Origin: Clarireedia homoeocarpa
Taxonomy: Eukaryota > Ascomycota > Leotiomycetes > Helotiales > Rutstroemiaceae
Assembly (NCBI GenBank): GCA_001465935.1
Contig: LNKV01000005.1
Location: 930,001 to 994,000, forward strand
Reading direction: 5' to 3'
DNA: 64,000 nucleotides
A model generated the notes under the pieces. The model saw only the letters and a program-made list of their open reading frames with translations, was not told the DNA's origin and did no database searches. Position numbers and translations under genes: made by a program. Positions within the stretch are counted from its first letter, which is position 1. Every line of letters starts with the position of its first letter. This document shows positions 10,227 through 21,963 of the stretch, piece after piece.

Positions 10227-11673
10227 ATGAAAGCCCAACCCCACGCCCTCAGCACCCTCGAAACCCTTAATCTCCTCTCCATCACTCTCCTCTGCCTCGC
10301 CCTCCTCCTCTCTACCGTGCGCAACAATGGCGAACCTCTCTTCGCCTCACTCTCTTTCACAGGGATATCTTTTTGCGCGACGTACTCTATGATCCGCTGG
10401 CTCGGGCCCGTCTTCATGCGCGCGGGGCTTAAGGGAAAAGATCTCAGTAAACGGACTACACCCGATATCCCCGAGACAATGGGCGCTATATGCGCCGTTG
10501 TGTATCTGCTGGCGATTATTGCGTTTATTCCGTTTCCGTTCTACAAGGATATAGTGGCTGCGACGAGCGGTGGCGGGAATAGAGATGTGGTGTTAGAATT
10601 GGAAAGGGTGGAGACGGGGAGGTTGTTACATCGATTTCCGCATAGCAAGGTTTGTAATATCAATGCGATTGCGAATGGGCAAGAAGCATCATATACTGAT
10701 CTCGAAATAGTTAGCATCCTACCTCAGCGCCGTTCTCTCTCTTCAGTCTGTCGTCATCCTCGGAATTGGCGACGACCTCTTCGACATCCGCTGGCGACAT
10801 AAATTCTTCATCCCCGCCATTGCCAGCATCCCCATCCTGATCGTCTACTTTGTCGATTTCGGCGTAACTCAAATCGTCGTCCCGATCCCTCTGCAACCAT
10901 ACCTCGGCGAGCTCTTCCAGCTAGGTTCTCTATACTATATATACATGGCCGGGGTCGCCATCTTCTGCCCCAATTCCATCAACATTCTCGCCGGGATAAA
11001 CGGCATCGAAGTCAGTCAGTCGCTCGTCATAGCGTTTCTGCTCGTAACGAACGACACATTATACCTCATAACACCATATCCACACCCCGCAACCGACTCG
11101 CATCTCTTCTCACTCTACATGCTCCTTCCTTTCATCGGAGTATCCCTTGCTCTCTGGTGGCACAACTGGTACCCGGCGCGCGTCTTCGTTGGGGACACAT
11201 ACTGTTATTTCGCAGGCATGGTATTCGCCATTGTCGGAATCCTCGGTCATTTCTCCAAAACTCTTCTCCTACTCCTCATCCCGCAATTCTTCAATTTCCT
11301 CTACAGTGTCCCACAACTCTTCCACCTGATCCCGTGTCCACGACATCGGCTCCCTCGATATAATGCGCACACGAACCTACTCGAGCCATCAATCACTCCA
11401 TGGCCTGTTCCTCCGAAACCATTGATTGCGGGAGTTCTGCATTTACTGCACAAAGTGCGGTTAGCAAGAGTAGAAACAAACGAAGAAGGGGTTATTGTGA
11501 GTAGCACAAACTTCACACTGTTGAATTTATGGTTGGTGTGGTTTGGACCGAGAAGAGAGGATAGATTGGCGGCGGAGATATTGGCGGCACAAGTGCTGTG
11601 TGGCCTATTTGGACTTTTTGTTAGACATAGATTGGCGCTGCTCGTGTTCCAGAGTGATAACCTGACTGTATAG
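10227..11673 (+). CDS. ALG7: UDP-GlcNAc:dolichyl-phosphate GlcNAc-1-phosphotransferase
   Basis: Alg7 transfers GlcNAc-1-phosphate from UDP-GlcNAc to dolichyl phosphate on the ER membrane, the first step of N-glycan precursor synthesis and the target of tunicamycin. Exons 10227-10649 and 10711-11673 flank a 61 nt intron; the joined product is 461 residues, near the family size. It has about ten hydrophobic segments. Family motifs: TTPDIPETMG (about 77-86), the acidic pair LGIGDDLFDIRWRHK (about 158-172), PNSINILAGINGIE (about 228-241) and FVGDTYCYFAGM (about 300-311). The usual N-A-I-N block reads N-S-I-N here. The start is the first ATG in frame and gives a normal membrane-anchor N-terminus. 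Confidence 0.95.
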
Positions 11674-12491
11674 AAATCAGAGGTGATATTAGAGGCAAGT
11701 CCAAAAGCAAGTCGGGCGGACCGCATATATAGATCCATATTCAAGCAATCTTAACAAATGTAAGAGACACACTCAAGCCACTACGACACTCGTACGATAG
11801 TCATATACCGAGCATAATTGAAAATAGTCGGCATCCAACTCAATCGTCAGCAAACAGACGAGAAATGATTTTAAAAGATTTATTTTAATGTTTTTTCATT
11901 GCATTTAATCATTTCTTCCCAATCCCTTTTCAGGTTGATCGACTGAACTCATTCAACGAATGTCCACCTTCATCCCATCAGTCCATCCATTCCGTATAAC
12001 ATGTGCCATAAAGTTGGCATACCCTCGTTTTTCAAAGCAAACCAACCACCCAGCCATCCACCATCCCATCCTTCAGTACATCAATCAACCCCATGATGCA
12101 TCACACATCATCATAAAAGCTACTGGTACAACAGAGTATTGCCTGACCTGAGGTAATATTTTTCGGAGAAGCAAAAGTAAGACGTTCCAACCAGTAACTA
12201 CAATAAACGGGTGGTGTTTTTATCCTTCAGACACTGGAATGGTCGATCGGGACTTAAAGAGAAGAGAAAAGGAGAAGAACAAAGTAAAATGATAGCTGAA
12301 ATATGACTGACTCCGCCCCGATGTTATACGCCGCGCTTTCGCCTTAATAGTCATATCCCAAACCCTTTTGATCCCATATCGGTACCAGCCCCCATTGTCC
12401 GAAACGCTCGATAAGGTAGAAAATCTCGCCAAAATAAATAAAATAAAAAAAGAGCCAATAAAACCGCGTAGAGCGAGATCTAAAGTGTATG
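11674..12491. other. convergent intergenic region, ALG7 / SET3
   Basis: Holds the 3' ends of ALG7 (plus) and SET3 (minus). AT-rich with pyrimidine tracts; no gene recognised. Confidence 0.5.
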
Positions 12492-15458
12492 TTACAAGGT
12501 GCCATTCGTCTGTTCCGAAGGCAGATGAGTCCTTGGAGGGGGATCCAAAAGGGACACGGATGGCATTGGATCATATGCCTTTTCAACCGACGATGAATCA
12601 ATGACCGCAGATCCCCCGCCTAAGGCACCGTGCGCCTTAGCTTCCTCTATCGTTGATAGACTGGGCCTTAGGACAGCCGGGGGCAGAGTGGGGCTGCCTC
12701 CCACGGACGCTTTTCGCCCACCAGAACCATCCGCATTCTTCTGCTTAAGTGCCTTATAGTCATTCAAAGACATTTTCTTCTTCGCTGGACTGGGCGCGAT
12801 CCCATTTGAGAGAGACGAGGTGTAAGCGGCGAACTGAGTTGCCCCAAATGGAGACATTGCCGCTGAATTTGCTGCTGAAGGGGTAATTGCGCCTGGAGTT
12901 GCTGATAAATTAGACGTTGGAAATGTCGGCGCGGGAGGCATCTGTACTCGTAGATCTGGTGATTTACGTGTCACTCCTACGCTGGTATGTCCAGTCCATG
13001 ATGGCGGCCTCATTGTCTGTCCCATGACTAATATTGGTCCATCTGGCGGGTGCATCTCGCTAGCAATCGAGCCCATGTCGACCGAGAGAGTTGATGATGC
13101 AATACTAGCAGTGCGGGCTTTTGAGTTGGTAGGTGATTCTGTGATCGATAGATCTTCCTGAGCAGGTCCATCAACATCCATTGCTGTGGTCGGTGAAGAA
13201 AGAGCTTGGGTGTCACCATTACTTCTCTCTGCCTCCAGCTGCGCCCGGTGATGCGATTCAATCTGTTGATGGACCTTTTGGCGGTTCTTGAATAGCCTCT
13301 TTGATAATGATATAATGGGTTTCTTTGGAGTTGGCTTGTGTTTTGGCTCATACCACGCCTCTTCATCCCGATCAGTTTGGGTGGAAGAGTCGGCGTAAGT
13401 AGGTTTTGCGGATACCGAGTTTTGTCGCGATCGATGATATGCAAAATTGTCGCGTAGCACAAATGGCCTGGGAGAAGTAATCGTTCTTGGTGATGCGGCG
13501 CTAGATGGAGATCTCGATAACCGACGCGATGTGCTGGCATCAACGTACTGGCGAGGTCGAGAACCACCCCCATTAACATTTGACTGCTGTGAGACAGAAG
13601 TTCGTGATACGACAGATTTCTGCCTGGGTTTTGTGTGCGACTGCTGAGCTGCAGCATTGCTAATTGGTGAGTTTATATTCGATCCATCCGATGCCCTTTT
13701 CTTCTTCCGAGGAGGTTGGCTTTGCTCCATTTTTCTGAACGAGTCTTCCAACATTGCTAGTTTCCTTTTCTCTCTATCAGAAGGCTCCGTCAGAATACCA
13801 TTAGCTTCTCCAATACCGTGTAAAGGTGTCAAGTCTCGACTTTGAGGTTTGCTGCGAACCGAGCCGGAGACCGAGCGACCATCGTCTTCATCATACGGTT
13901 CTGCGTGGCCTTCACTCGCCGCACGACTATTGGTAGCATGTCCGGTGCTCGTCGGGGATACGTGATGTTTGGGCTTGCGTCCTTTCTTTGACTTCACGCC
14001 ATTCGTCCCGTTGCTCTGAGCATGCGAATGCAGCCTCCCGTGGTAATTTCGGTGAAATCTGGCAAAAGAGCAATCGCTACCTTGATCACAAGCACAACCA
14101 CCGTAGTCCGACAGTACTAAATGAATTGTGCTCATGAGTTGTTCGTATTCCTCGTCCGAAAATTCTGGGGATTTGTCTTCGTCATCCGAGTGAAGGAGGA
14201 AGTGTGAGAACCTCGCCCTTAAATCTACCGGAAATCTAAACTCCCAAGGTATTGTTATCTGTTCATTCGCAGAAATAGCTCTCTCGCTGACCAACCAAAA
14301 ATGCCATTCGGATTGATTTGTTATGAACGCGTCCAAATAAGCATTAGGCCTACAACTTCGTCGTATGTATCGGCAAACATTGCCTTCCTTTCGTGCATCG
14401 ATGAAAATCGGTAAACGAGGGTGAAAGAAGATAAGAGGACGCGGGTGGACCATCTCCTGCCACCGGTTATCAATGTCTGTGCAATAATCCTTTTGAAAGC
14501 CAACGTGTCCTGTGAGCTCTCCTATGGGGCTATCTATTCCACGATGTGATGATATCGTCAAATAGCGCCATTCAATTTTTATATCGTCTATCGTATTGAA
14601 TTTGTGTTCAAGTTGCAGCTTCGGCCATTGCGTTTCTTCTGGAGTTGTCTTTAGGATGCTGAAAGCATCTTCTTGATTGCGAATACCAACATCCTGTTCG
14701 AGTTGATGCGGATCACGAACCCATGTAGAAAGTCTGTTGGTGACCTCAAGGTTGGCAAATGAGTTGGCATTGGTATGAACAAATGGATGATCTTTGTAGA
14801 GCGATAGGAAGTTGTCGGAATATGAATGAACTTGAAAATTGTTCAAGAAGTCTGGTGGTGTAGGAACCGGACTTGGTGGGGGTGCATGGTTATGGCCTCG
14901 AGAACTATGAGGTGGGCTTCGCTTTGTCGCCTGAGAGCTGATAGATTGATGCGACCGATGGCCTTTTGCCTTCTTGGTATGTGAGTGTTGGTCTTGAGAG
15001 TTTAAATGTTTGTGGCCATCGTGGTCATGAAATCCATTGACTTGCAATTCAGCGGGCTTTGATTTCTTCTTATGGCTCTTCGAGGGAAGCCTCTTGTTTT
15101 TCTTGTCGCCATTCTCATTCGCCAACTTGATCTGACGATGCCGTTGTCGCTCAATCGCATGCCGACCGTCGAGTGGTCGTGGTTTGCAATCGGCACAAGA
15201 ATGATCGAAATCTTCTCTCGAGGCATCCTCTACTCTACCAGGATAGAAGCATTCAATGTGTTGCCATGTATCGCATGTCTCACAGTATATCGTATTTCCA
15301 TCGTCGTCAGAATAATCGCAGATACATTTGATGGTGTACGGCTCCTCATCTACTGACTCGGTGACTGGGACAACATCATGGGTCGAAATCGAAGGGGTAT
15401 AGGAAGGTGGAATCGGGGTCGCGATCTGCGTTGAGATTGAGAGGGCCCTTTCTGTCAT
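12492..15458 (-). CDS. SET3: PHD and SET domain protein, Set3 complex subunit
   Basis: Single exon, 988 residues. Set3 (MLL5/UpSET in animals) scaffolds the Set3C histone deacetylase complex; its PHD finger reads H3K4 methylation and its SET domain is thought to lack methyltransferase activity. PHD finger at about 43-93: C45, C47, C59, C62, H67, C70, C88 and C91 supply the zinc ligands, with the aromatic DTWQH step. A basic/His-rich linker follows, including a nuclear-localisation-like KSHKKKSKP. The SET domain spans about 305-410, with RRSCRPNAY (366-374) at the position of the NHSCxPN motif; the first N-H pair is replaced, in line with a degenerate catalytic site. The C-terminal half is low complexity with several basic and Ser/Pro-rich patches. 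The long region upstream suggests a long leader or large promoter. Confidence 0.9.
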   Translation of the reverse strand: MTERALSISTQIATPIPPSYTPSISTHDVVPVTESVDEEPYTIKCICDYSDDDGNTIYCETCDTWQHIECFYPGRVEDASREDFDHSCADCKPRPLDGRHAIERQRHRQIKLANENGDKKNKRLPSKSHKKKSKPAELQVNGFHDHDGHKHLNSQDQHSHTKKAKGHRSHQSISSQATKRSPPHSSRGHNHAPPPSPVPTPPDFLNNFQVHSYSDNFLSLYKDHPFVHTNANSFANLEVTNRLSTWVRDPHQLEQDVGIRNQEDAFSILKTTPEETQWPKLQLEHKFNTIDDIKIEWRYLTISSHRGIDSPIGELTGHVGFQKDYCTDIDNRWQEMVHPRPLIFFHPRLPIFIDARKEGNVCRYIRRSCRPNAYLDAFITNQSEWHFWLVSERAISANEQITIPWEFRFPVDLRARFSHFLLHSDDEDKSPEFSDEEYEQLMSTIHLVLSDYGGCACDQGSDCSFARFHRNYHGRLHSHAQSNGTNGVKSKKGRKPKHHVSPTSTGHATNSRAASEGHAEPYDEDDGRSVSGSVRSKPQSRDLTPLHGIGEANGILTEPSDREKRKLAMLEDSFRKMEQSQPPRKKKRASDGSNINSPISNAAAQQSHTKPRQKSVVSRTSVSQQSNVNGGGSRPRQYVDASTSRRLSRSPSSAASPRTITSPRPFVLRDNFAYHRSRQNSVSAKPTYADSSTQTDRDEEAWYEPKHKPTPKKPIISLSKRLFKNRQKVHQQIESHHRAQLEAERSNGDTQALSSPTTAMDVDGPAQEDLSITESPTNSKARTASIASSTLSVDMGSIASEMHPPDGPILVMGQTMRPPSWTGHTSVGVTRKSPDLRVQMPPAPTFPTSNLSATPGAITPSAANSAAMSPFGATQFAAYTSSLSNGIAPSPAKKKMSLNDYKALKQKNADGSGGRKASVGGSPTLPPAVLRPSLSTIEEAKAHGALGGGSAVIDSSSVEKAYDPMPSVSLLDPPPRTHLPSEQTNGTL

Positions 15459-17671
15459 AATCTAGCAAGAGCCTTTGGGTGGCTATTCGAGTAAGAGGAC
15501 AAAGGTGGGTTCACTTATTCCTAGACCTGAGGCGCATGACGAAGACGGCAACGACTCGGAAGAATTAATTGTCGCAGGGCGAAGAGGACACTCAAATCCA
15601 ATATTGACTGTCATCAGCTACTGGATCAAGCATGAGAGTCCTCCTGTCTTCCACGCAACACCAACAGTGCACGATCGAGGTAGAGAATAGTCTGACGGAA
15701 ATGTGCGATCGATAATGAGTGGAAGAAGGTAGGTTGCAAACGTCTTCGTAAAGCAATGTGATGTATGCGACGCTCTTGGTATGAGATGTAGAAGTTCTGC
15801 AATTGAGTTCGAGTTCTTCGAATGAAAGGTTTTCAAGATGAGTGGAGGCGAAGAGTTCGAACAGAACAAGGCTTTTCAGAAGTGATCTCGAAGAGACAAA
15901 GACGATTCAACCGAGTTTGCGCTTTGGAATGTTTACGCGTATCGAATGATGTCGTAGATGTAAATGGGGATGAATGGACGATTGTTGATAGTATCCTGTT
16001 GGTAAAAATCGAGTGAACTTGTTCGAGGAATGGGTATCGTAGAGTAAAGATCGTTCGTAAGTGAGAGGGGGAAACAGTTGAGTGGCTCTTTCGAGAGGGA
16101 AAGAGGGAAAGGAACCTCCAAGTTAGACGGGTGCCGCTTCAAGGTTAGTATTAGACGCTAGTAATTAGAGAGGTCCGCAACCTTTCCAATGCTGCTGCAC
16201 ACAGGAATAATTCCAACGCCGCCCTTTTTGTTTTTTTCTCTCTTTGGGATGTGTCTCCCCCAGTTCGAAACAGTAAGGTCTTTTTAGTATTTCTACTGTG
16301 CGAAGTAAAGATTCTTTTTCCCGCCCATGGGTTCCCATGGGCCATATCGAAGCTGACAAAGGGAACCAAAAAACAGCTGAAAATTGCACATACCTAGGGA
16401 GAGCAGAGCAGAGCACTGGCAAGAGATGCCACCGAAGAAAAGAAATAAGAGGGAAATGTGAGCAGAGACAATAAGCATAAAAGTTCTTATCTGTGGGAAA
16501 ACGGACAAATAACAAATGCATGAAAAGAAGGAAAAGAAGGAAAAAAGGTCAACTTAGCTACAGTACATACGAAGTATGCTCTGCTGTTTGTATACACGAG
16601 GTATTCGTGGAAATCGAATGGGGAAGAGGCAGCCAAAAATGGTGAAATGCAGGTGAATGGATTGTTGGATGAAAATGGATCATTGATGATGTGAAAGGTC
16701 CAGGTATTTTGGCCGGGAAATAAGTGATAAATAAGATGATGACGGATCAAAAAGGCGCTCAGATGAATACGTAAAGGCGGCGGCTACTTATGATTGGCTG
16801 GAGATGAGGAGTGATTGGATTTTAACCTAGACTCGAAAAGTAAAGAGTTGGGATGTTGTGTAGATGGCTTTTTGGCTTTTAGCGTCTGCACATTGTTCGG
16901 GATTTGGTTGCGCAAGTGCTGGGCTGTGTGAGTGGTGGGTGGTGGGTGGTGGAGGTAGAGTGATAGCGACGGTTGGCTCTGCGCAACGGATATACCGAAG
17001 CATCTCAGCAAAGCAGAAATGCTTTTGCTGAGATGCTGATGCGCATCCTGGAGACGAATCCGTGCCTGGGTAGTATTTTCCACCGCACGGAGCCTCAGCT
17101 ACATACCTAAAGAGTATGTGTTCTGTATTTTATTCAGGCATAGATGCAAGGCTTTCCCAGCTATCCGTCCACAAGCATTAGTTCTTGAGAATGAGCCGGC
17201 GTATCACAACTTGGGAATAAGCATAGCCTTCCTCCCCTTATTGATAACGGTAGCATCGGTCAAGGATGGGGGAAAAAAGAAGAGCGAGTAAGAAATCAGT
17301 AATGAATCGTGGTTGTTGAACACCATCACTATGCTACTAGATGTTTGCTCTGGGAAGTAACACATCCGTCTTGGAGAACGAAAAGATCTCTAACTTCGAC
17401 CGTTAAAAAAGCCTGACTTTCACGTGGTAGTTTTCTAAAACTTGTGTTATTCTGCGCCTACAGGTTTCTGTTATGGAAGAAGGGATGCTGGAAAATATTG
17501 AATGGTAATCTTACAATTCCTCTGTGCCACGATATCTTGATATGCAGAGCTACATGGTACGCCGAATGGTCAATGCTTTCTCGACATCGACAACACGAAC
17601 CATTTCACCAAACACGGATGGGATCTTACCCATTGCAGCAACAAGTATTAATCATTTATGGAACCAAGTAA
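15459..17671. other. long divergent intergenic region, SET3 / EBP
   Basis: 2.2 kb between two divergent start codons. Several short minus-strand frames (63-118 codons) lie here and could only be uORFs or chance. It contains the doubled 8-base palindrome CCCATGGG at 16323-16340 and the hairpin described separately. No gene recognised. Confidence 0.5.
16999..17037. other. long hairpin with GAAA tetraloop
   Basis: Left arm 16999-17015 and right arm 17020-17037 are complementary over 17 bases with one bulged base, leaving GAAA (17016-17019) as the loop on the plus strand, a GNRA-type tetraloop. Short further complementarity (GCGCA at 16981, TGCGC at 17040) flanks it. It lies upstream of both SET3 and the EBP gene. 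Function unknown. Confidence 0.75.
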
Positions 17672-18527
17672 ATGACGGTTGCGATGACGTCGAAACACCC
17701 TTTCTATCCACTTGACGTGAAGCTGTCAGGAGGGTACGTGGAAAATGACTGGAGTGTATCCTCCCTGATCGTTGCATTTGGCGCTCTATGGACCTTGGTA
17801 CTGGGGGTGACTCTTGTCGCTGTAAGAAGAATCAATCATGGGCTCAGTGCTATAGATCAAGGACTTGTACTGTGGTTCGTGTTGAGTAAGTTCCCACCAC
17901 TAGAATGATCATGGCCGAGTTTAACATCGTGGTAGCCGGATCGATCCATATCTTCTTCGAAGGATACTTCATCTACAACCATGCCCGGATGGCAAGCATG
18001 CAAGACTTCTTCGGTCAGTTGTGGAAGGAGTATGCCTTATCTGATTCCAGATATATGTCCTCCGACCCATTTCTGTTAACTATAGAGTCATGGACTGTTG
18101 TACGTTCTTGTCGATGCTAATAATATAGAACTAAGTTGATGATCCAATAGATACTCTGGGGACCCTTATCATATGTCGTCGCATTTTCTATCATCAAAGA
18201 CTCACCTTTTCGTCACTCTGTACAAGCTCTTGTGTCGACTGGAGAATTTTATGGAAACCTGTTATACCTGCTCACAAGCCTACTAGATGAGAAGCTTTCT
18301 GGAATAAGTTATTATCGACCAGAACCGTTCTACTTCTGGGTGTATTTTGTGTTTATGAACTCCATATGGTTGTTCGTTCCCGCGTGTGAGTTGTGAATTC
18401 CTTGTGCTTGCGAATGTGAACTGAACGTTGGCCAGATTGCCTTTACAACAGTGTTCTAGCTTCCGCCAAATCTTTCATGGCTTATAGGTCGACCGAGAGA
18501 GATACAAACGGGAAGAAGACTCGTTGA
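17672..18527 (+). CDS. EBP-family sterol delta8-delta7 isomerase (EXPERA domain)
   Basis: Four exons: 17672-17885, 17936-18099, 18151-18385 and 18436-18527, with introns of 50, 51 and 50 nt; 234 residues. The EBP (emopamil-binding protein) family isomerises the C8 double bond of sterols in the ER membrane. Residues that line the human EBP active site are visible after splicing: H76 and E80 in GSIHIFFEGYF, E122 and T125 in IESWTVILWGP, and N196/W199 in FVFMNSIWLF (N193/W196 in human). Several hydrophobic segments fit the five-helix EXPERA fold. Ascomycetes normally do this step with the unrelated Erg2, so this enzyme may act on another sterol-like substrate. The start precedes the HPFYPLD motif typical of the family. 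Confidence 0.9.
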
Positions 18528-19891
18528 GGGGGTTCGAGAAAGTGTTTCTCTTGTGCTGTGCGGCAGCGTAGGTATCGATTTGCTTTATGTTGGGAGGCTT
18601 GAATCGATGGGCGTTGGTTAAGGCAGATTGAGTATAAGTCGTAGACGGCGGAGCGCGAAGGTTCTGGATTTGTAGCTACTCGTAGACTGCGGAATAAAGG
18701 TTATTCTTTGGAAGAACGTGTAAGAATTTAGTATGGGAGATCAAATACCAATAGACTCTCCGACTGAACAGATTCTACAGTTATTATCTAGGAAGGTTGG
18801 CAGATGGACCATATATATAGGAGGAAAGCTATCTGCAGAATTGGATTGAGTAATCGGGAGCTTGTTGTAAAGCAGGTTGGTAGCAGACAACAAACACAGA
18901 AATCAAATTTGAAGTTCAATCTCGAGAGCCATATAGCCAACCCGGCTCAAGACCATCCTTTAAGATCGAAAATTTATCATCCAAAATTTATTAACAGGTA
19001 TTCGTAATGATAAAGAGGTTGCAAGGCATTGGAATGGTGTTCTGTTTGCAATTCATCCGCCGTGGGACGTGGAACTGGATGTGAAAAATTCACCGTCGGT
19101 CCAGCAGGCGCGATAGGTCCATAACAACCAAAGCGTTGTCTCGTCAGTTCAAACAAATATCCCAATCTTCATATACCGGTCCAAGCCAGCCCTCGAATCT
19201 ATGACTGAAAAAGGTTCGCTACATACGTGACAGCTTCGCAAGTCAATCCCCAGCCAGACCGTTCCTTAGATTAGTCGGATTTCTTTCTTCTTCAAGTCCC
19301 AGCACGAAGCTGAGATCTCAATGAAAAATATCTTCCCAAAGGAAGAAAGCCATCAAAAATTCCCCCAGTCAGGTGCCCGAAGGCAACTGAGCGATTCTCG
19401 TCACCCCGATGTGCAATGGAGGACTCGTATCACAGCTTTCCAATGCTTGATCTGGAACAGCTCCAAGAAGGTAAGTATGAAGAGGAAAAGAAGAAAAGAA
19501 TGAAAAGGAACAGGCGAGAAGAGGTTTAAGTAGTCGGCTTGTTGGATTAAGCGACTCAGGTGATTTAGGGTAAGTGGCTCGGTTGTCGTTGGGATAGAAA
19601 ATAGAGGGGTCGGGGACGAGGCAGCAAACTTTTGCCCACTTAAGCTAGTTTTCCCCACGTGATCAAGCGCTTATTTCCTAGCGATGCCCGGAATAAGGTT
19701 GTATGGCATGCGAAAGAGACATATGATACAAAGCTGCCAGTTACTTAAAACTCTTCGTATATATATCTAAAAGGTTTTTTCAATGAAAGTACCATAAATC
19801 CTCTATACCAACCACCTGCATCAATCCCAAATTCCCACATCCCCAATCTCAAGCTCGCCATTCCTCACAATTCATACATGCCCATTTGATA
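18528..19891. other. intergenic region
   Basis: Between the EBP gene and the end of the helicase pseudogene. Only short scattered frames; nothing recognised. Confidence 0.5.
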
Positions 19892-21963
19892 TTACGCACT
19901 AGCTTGCTTCTTTGTCAGAGCGCTCCTCTCCGCATCTGCCGCAGCTTCTTCAACCAACTCTCCACCAACCATCTCCGTGTTCAAGGCTTCCTGGGCAGCA
20001 AGAGTACTCTCGGCGGAGCGAGCTCTAGTAAGCCTCCCCAGTTGCCAGGCTAACTCTTCTGCCTCGATCTATCGCACCTCTTTGCGGCAGCATCTCTCTT
20101 CTCGGCCCATTCACGTAGGATCTTGCTCTCCTACTTAGAATAAACTATCTTGCCGTTCTTGAAAATGTCGTTCTCCATCTGTAGCTTAGATTTACTTTTC
20201 TTAGTCTCAGATTCTCCTTGCTTGCTTGACCAAGTGCTGCTATGCTGGCTTGCTGGCTTGCGATTATGGGAAAGGGAAGAGCCCCCTGTTACCGTGAATA
20301 CATCGCCGCAGTTGATAAAGTCCGACTATCCTGATGGATCTATGGAAGACCGCGACGGAACAAAGTGACATTGAGAACACATATGAGAACACAGTGTACC
20401 CGACTCAGCATTATGTTAGGTCTATTCCAACGTCGAAGAAAACCAAGGCACCCTGGGGCTACCATGTTAGCAACCGTAAAGTCGGCGACAGCTAACTTCT
20501 TCTTATTTCCCTGGGCCTTTCCGGCCGTTGCAACTTCGATGGCTGCATTCGATAGACGCAATACCAACTGTCGTTTCCACTGTTTTGCTTGTGCCTCAAA
20601 GAGTGTAACTACCAGAATATCGCTGCCCTCAACACCAGAAGACTCAAAGAGATTTTGAATGGAGCGCACCCTAACGTTGATGTTGGCGTATTTCTCGCTG
20701 GAGGAACCAAAACTTGCCATATTGGAACAGCCATTGGAAACATCGAAACAGATGCGACGTTGTTCTCGGCCATGCTGGAAGTTCTCATTGTGGTATCGAG
20801 CTGTGGCCCGGGGCATCATATGGTTAGCAAAAAATGAGTTACCAGGATCGTTTCTCTATGCATCAATCACCTTGAAAAGCTCCGCGCCTTCGATTCCTTC
20901 GCAGGCGAGACCATTGTAACCGCCAAGGACGCCTACAACCTCACCGACCTCTTTGCTGAAACGATAACTCGTGCGTAAAATGGTTGTAGCCAGAGAATGT
21001 GACGCCATAAGTTGCGCTCGAAAAGTAATCGGGAGATCCACTTGTACGGCTCGCTGTGATGCTCAGAAACAATAAGTGGCTCACCTTGCTTATGATCTCC
21101 AGGCAGTACGAGTCTGTTGTGGTGGATTTGCAAAGTGACTACAATATCTGCATCTAAGGCAGCTGCAGCTTCGTCAATGAGAAGGAGCAGAAACTTATAT
21201 CCATTTCCTTCAAGCTAGCGCTGTTGTTGCATGTACTGATAACAATATGCACCTTGTCGGTCAGTCTCATGATGCCGCCTACTAGAAATTTGAAGTTCTT
21301 CGTGAAAGAGTCGAGTTCATTAGGTTGAGTACAAATGCCGGTTTTCACAGCCTCCTGCATCTTTGTAGACATCCAGGAACTCTTTTGCCCTTTCATCACG
21401 GCGGCCATGCTTCAAGTGACGGTGAGCATACGACATGATGTGGCTCCATAACTGGAACTTCTCAAAGATATCATCACTGTCAGATCCGATGGTCTTTCAT
21501 TTGTAGACATGGCGGCGTATAGAGCGGCATTCTTGGCGGTAACTGACTTACCAGTCCCAGGAGGACTCAATACAATATTCTACGGGAGACTTCCCGGGAG
21601 AATACCGGGAAATGGGAAAATTCTGTAGTTTGACAAAGCGAAATCGACGGCAACCTGCTGAAGCTTGTTCACTTGGCATATACTGCGCCATTTCTCAAAC
21701 GCCGCAAGAGCTTTGGGTTGGCTCTCGAAATATCTGTCCCATGCCAGCCTTGAGGGACCTGGAGTTATCTGCATTCTGCTTGCGACCAAGGATGAATGCT
21801 TGTAAATGCTTGTCACCGCAATCTCGAATCTATTCAACTGCATGCAGTTGTCGTAAACGCGACGAGATGTTGAATTGAAAATCAGCCTTGACCTTGAACA
21901 CACCGCCATGACATCAACCCTCCGTAGATCTTTCAGGCTCTCATCTCCGCAGACTTGTGGCAC
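19892..21963 (-). pseudogene. decayed UPF1-like superfamily 1 helicase
   Basis: Minus-strand fragments in changing frames line up, in order, with an SF1 helicase. An N-terminal segment (21963-21580) ends at a stop. The Walker A motif SPPGTGKSVTAKNA follows near 21529-21570. Then come a segment with KVHIVISTCNNSAS (about 21220-21255), motif II as LLLIDEAAAALDADIVV (about 21140-21190), motif III as LPGDHKQGEPL (about 21080-21115), a TSYRFSKEVGEVVG piece (about 20940-20985), and motifs V/VI as GKAQGNKKK and NRPNIMLSRVH (about 20400-20510). The C-terminal tail ALNTEMVGGELVEEAAADAE ends at a stop at 19892-19894. Several in-frame stops and frameshifts separate these pieces, more than introns would explain. 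Such fungal helicases are often accessory and multicopy. The exact 5' end is not clear. Confidence 0.75.

Noticed and set aside
13028..13657. 209-codon overlapping frame on the SET3 strand
   Set aside because: Same-strand out-of-frame shadow of SET3; no start context or motif.
17444..17671. Upstream extension or extra exon of the EBP gene
   Set aside because: Homology starts at the ATG at 17672 with the HPFYPLD motif; the upstream frame has no related sequence and ends just before it.
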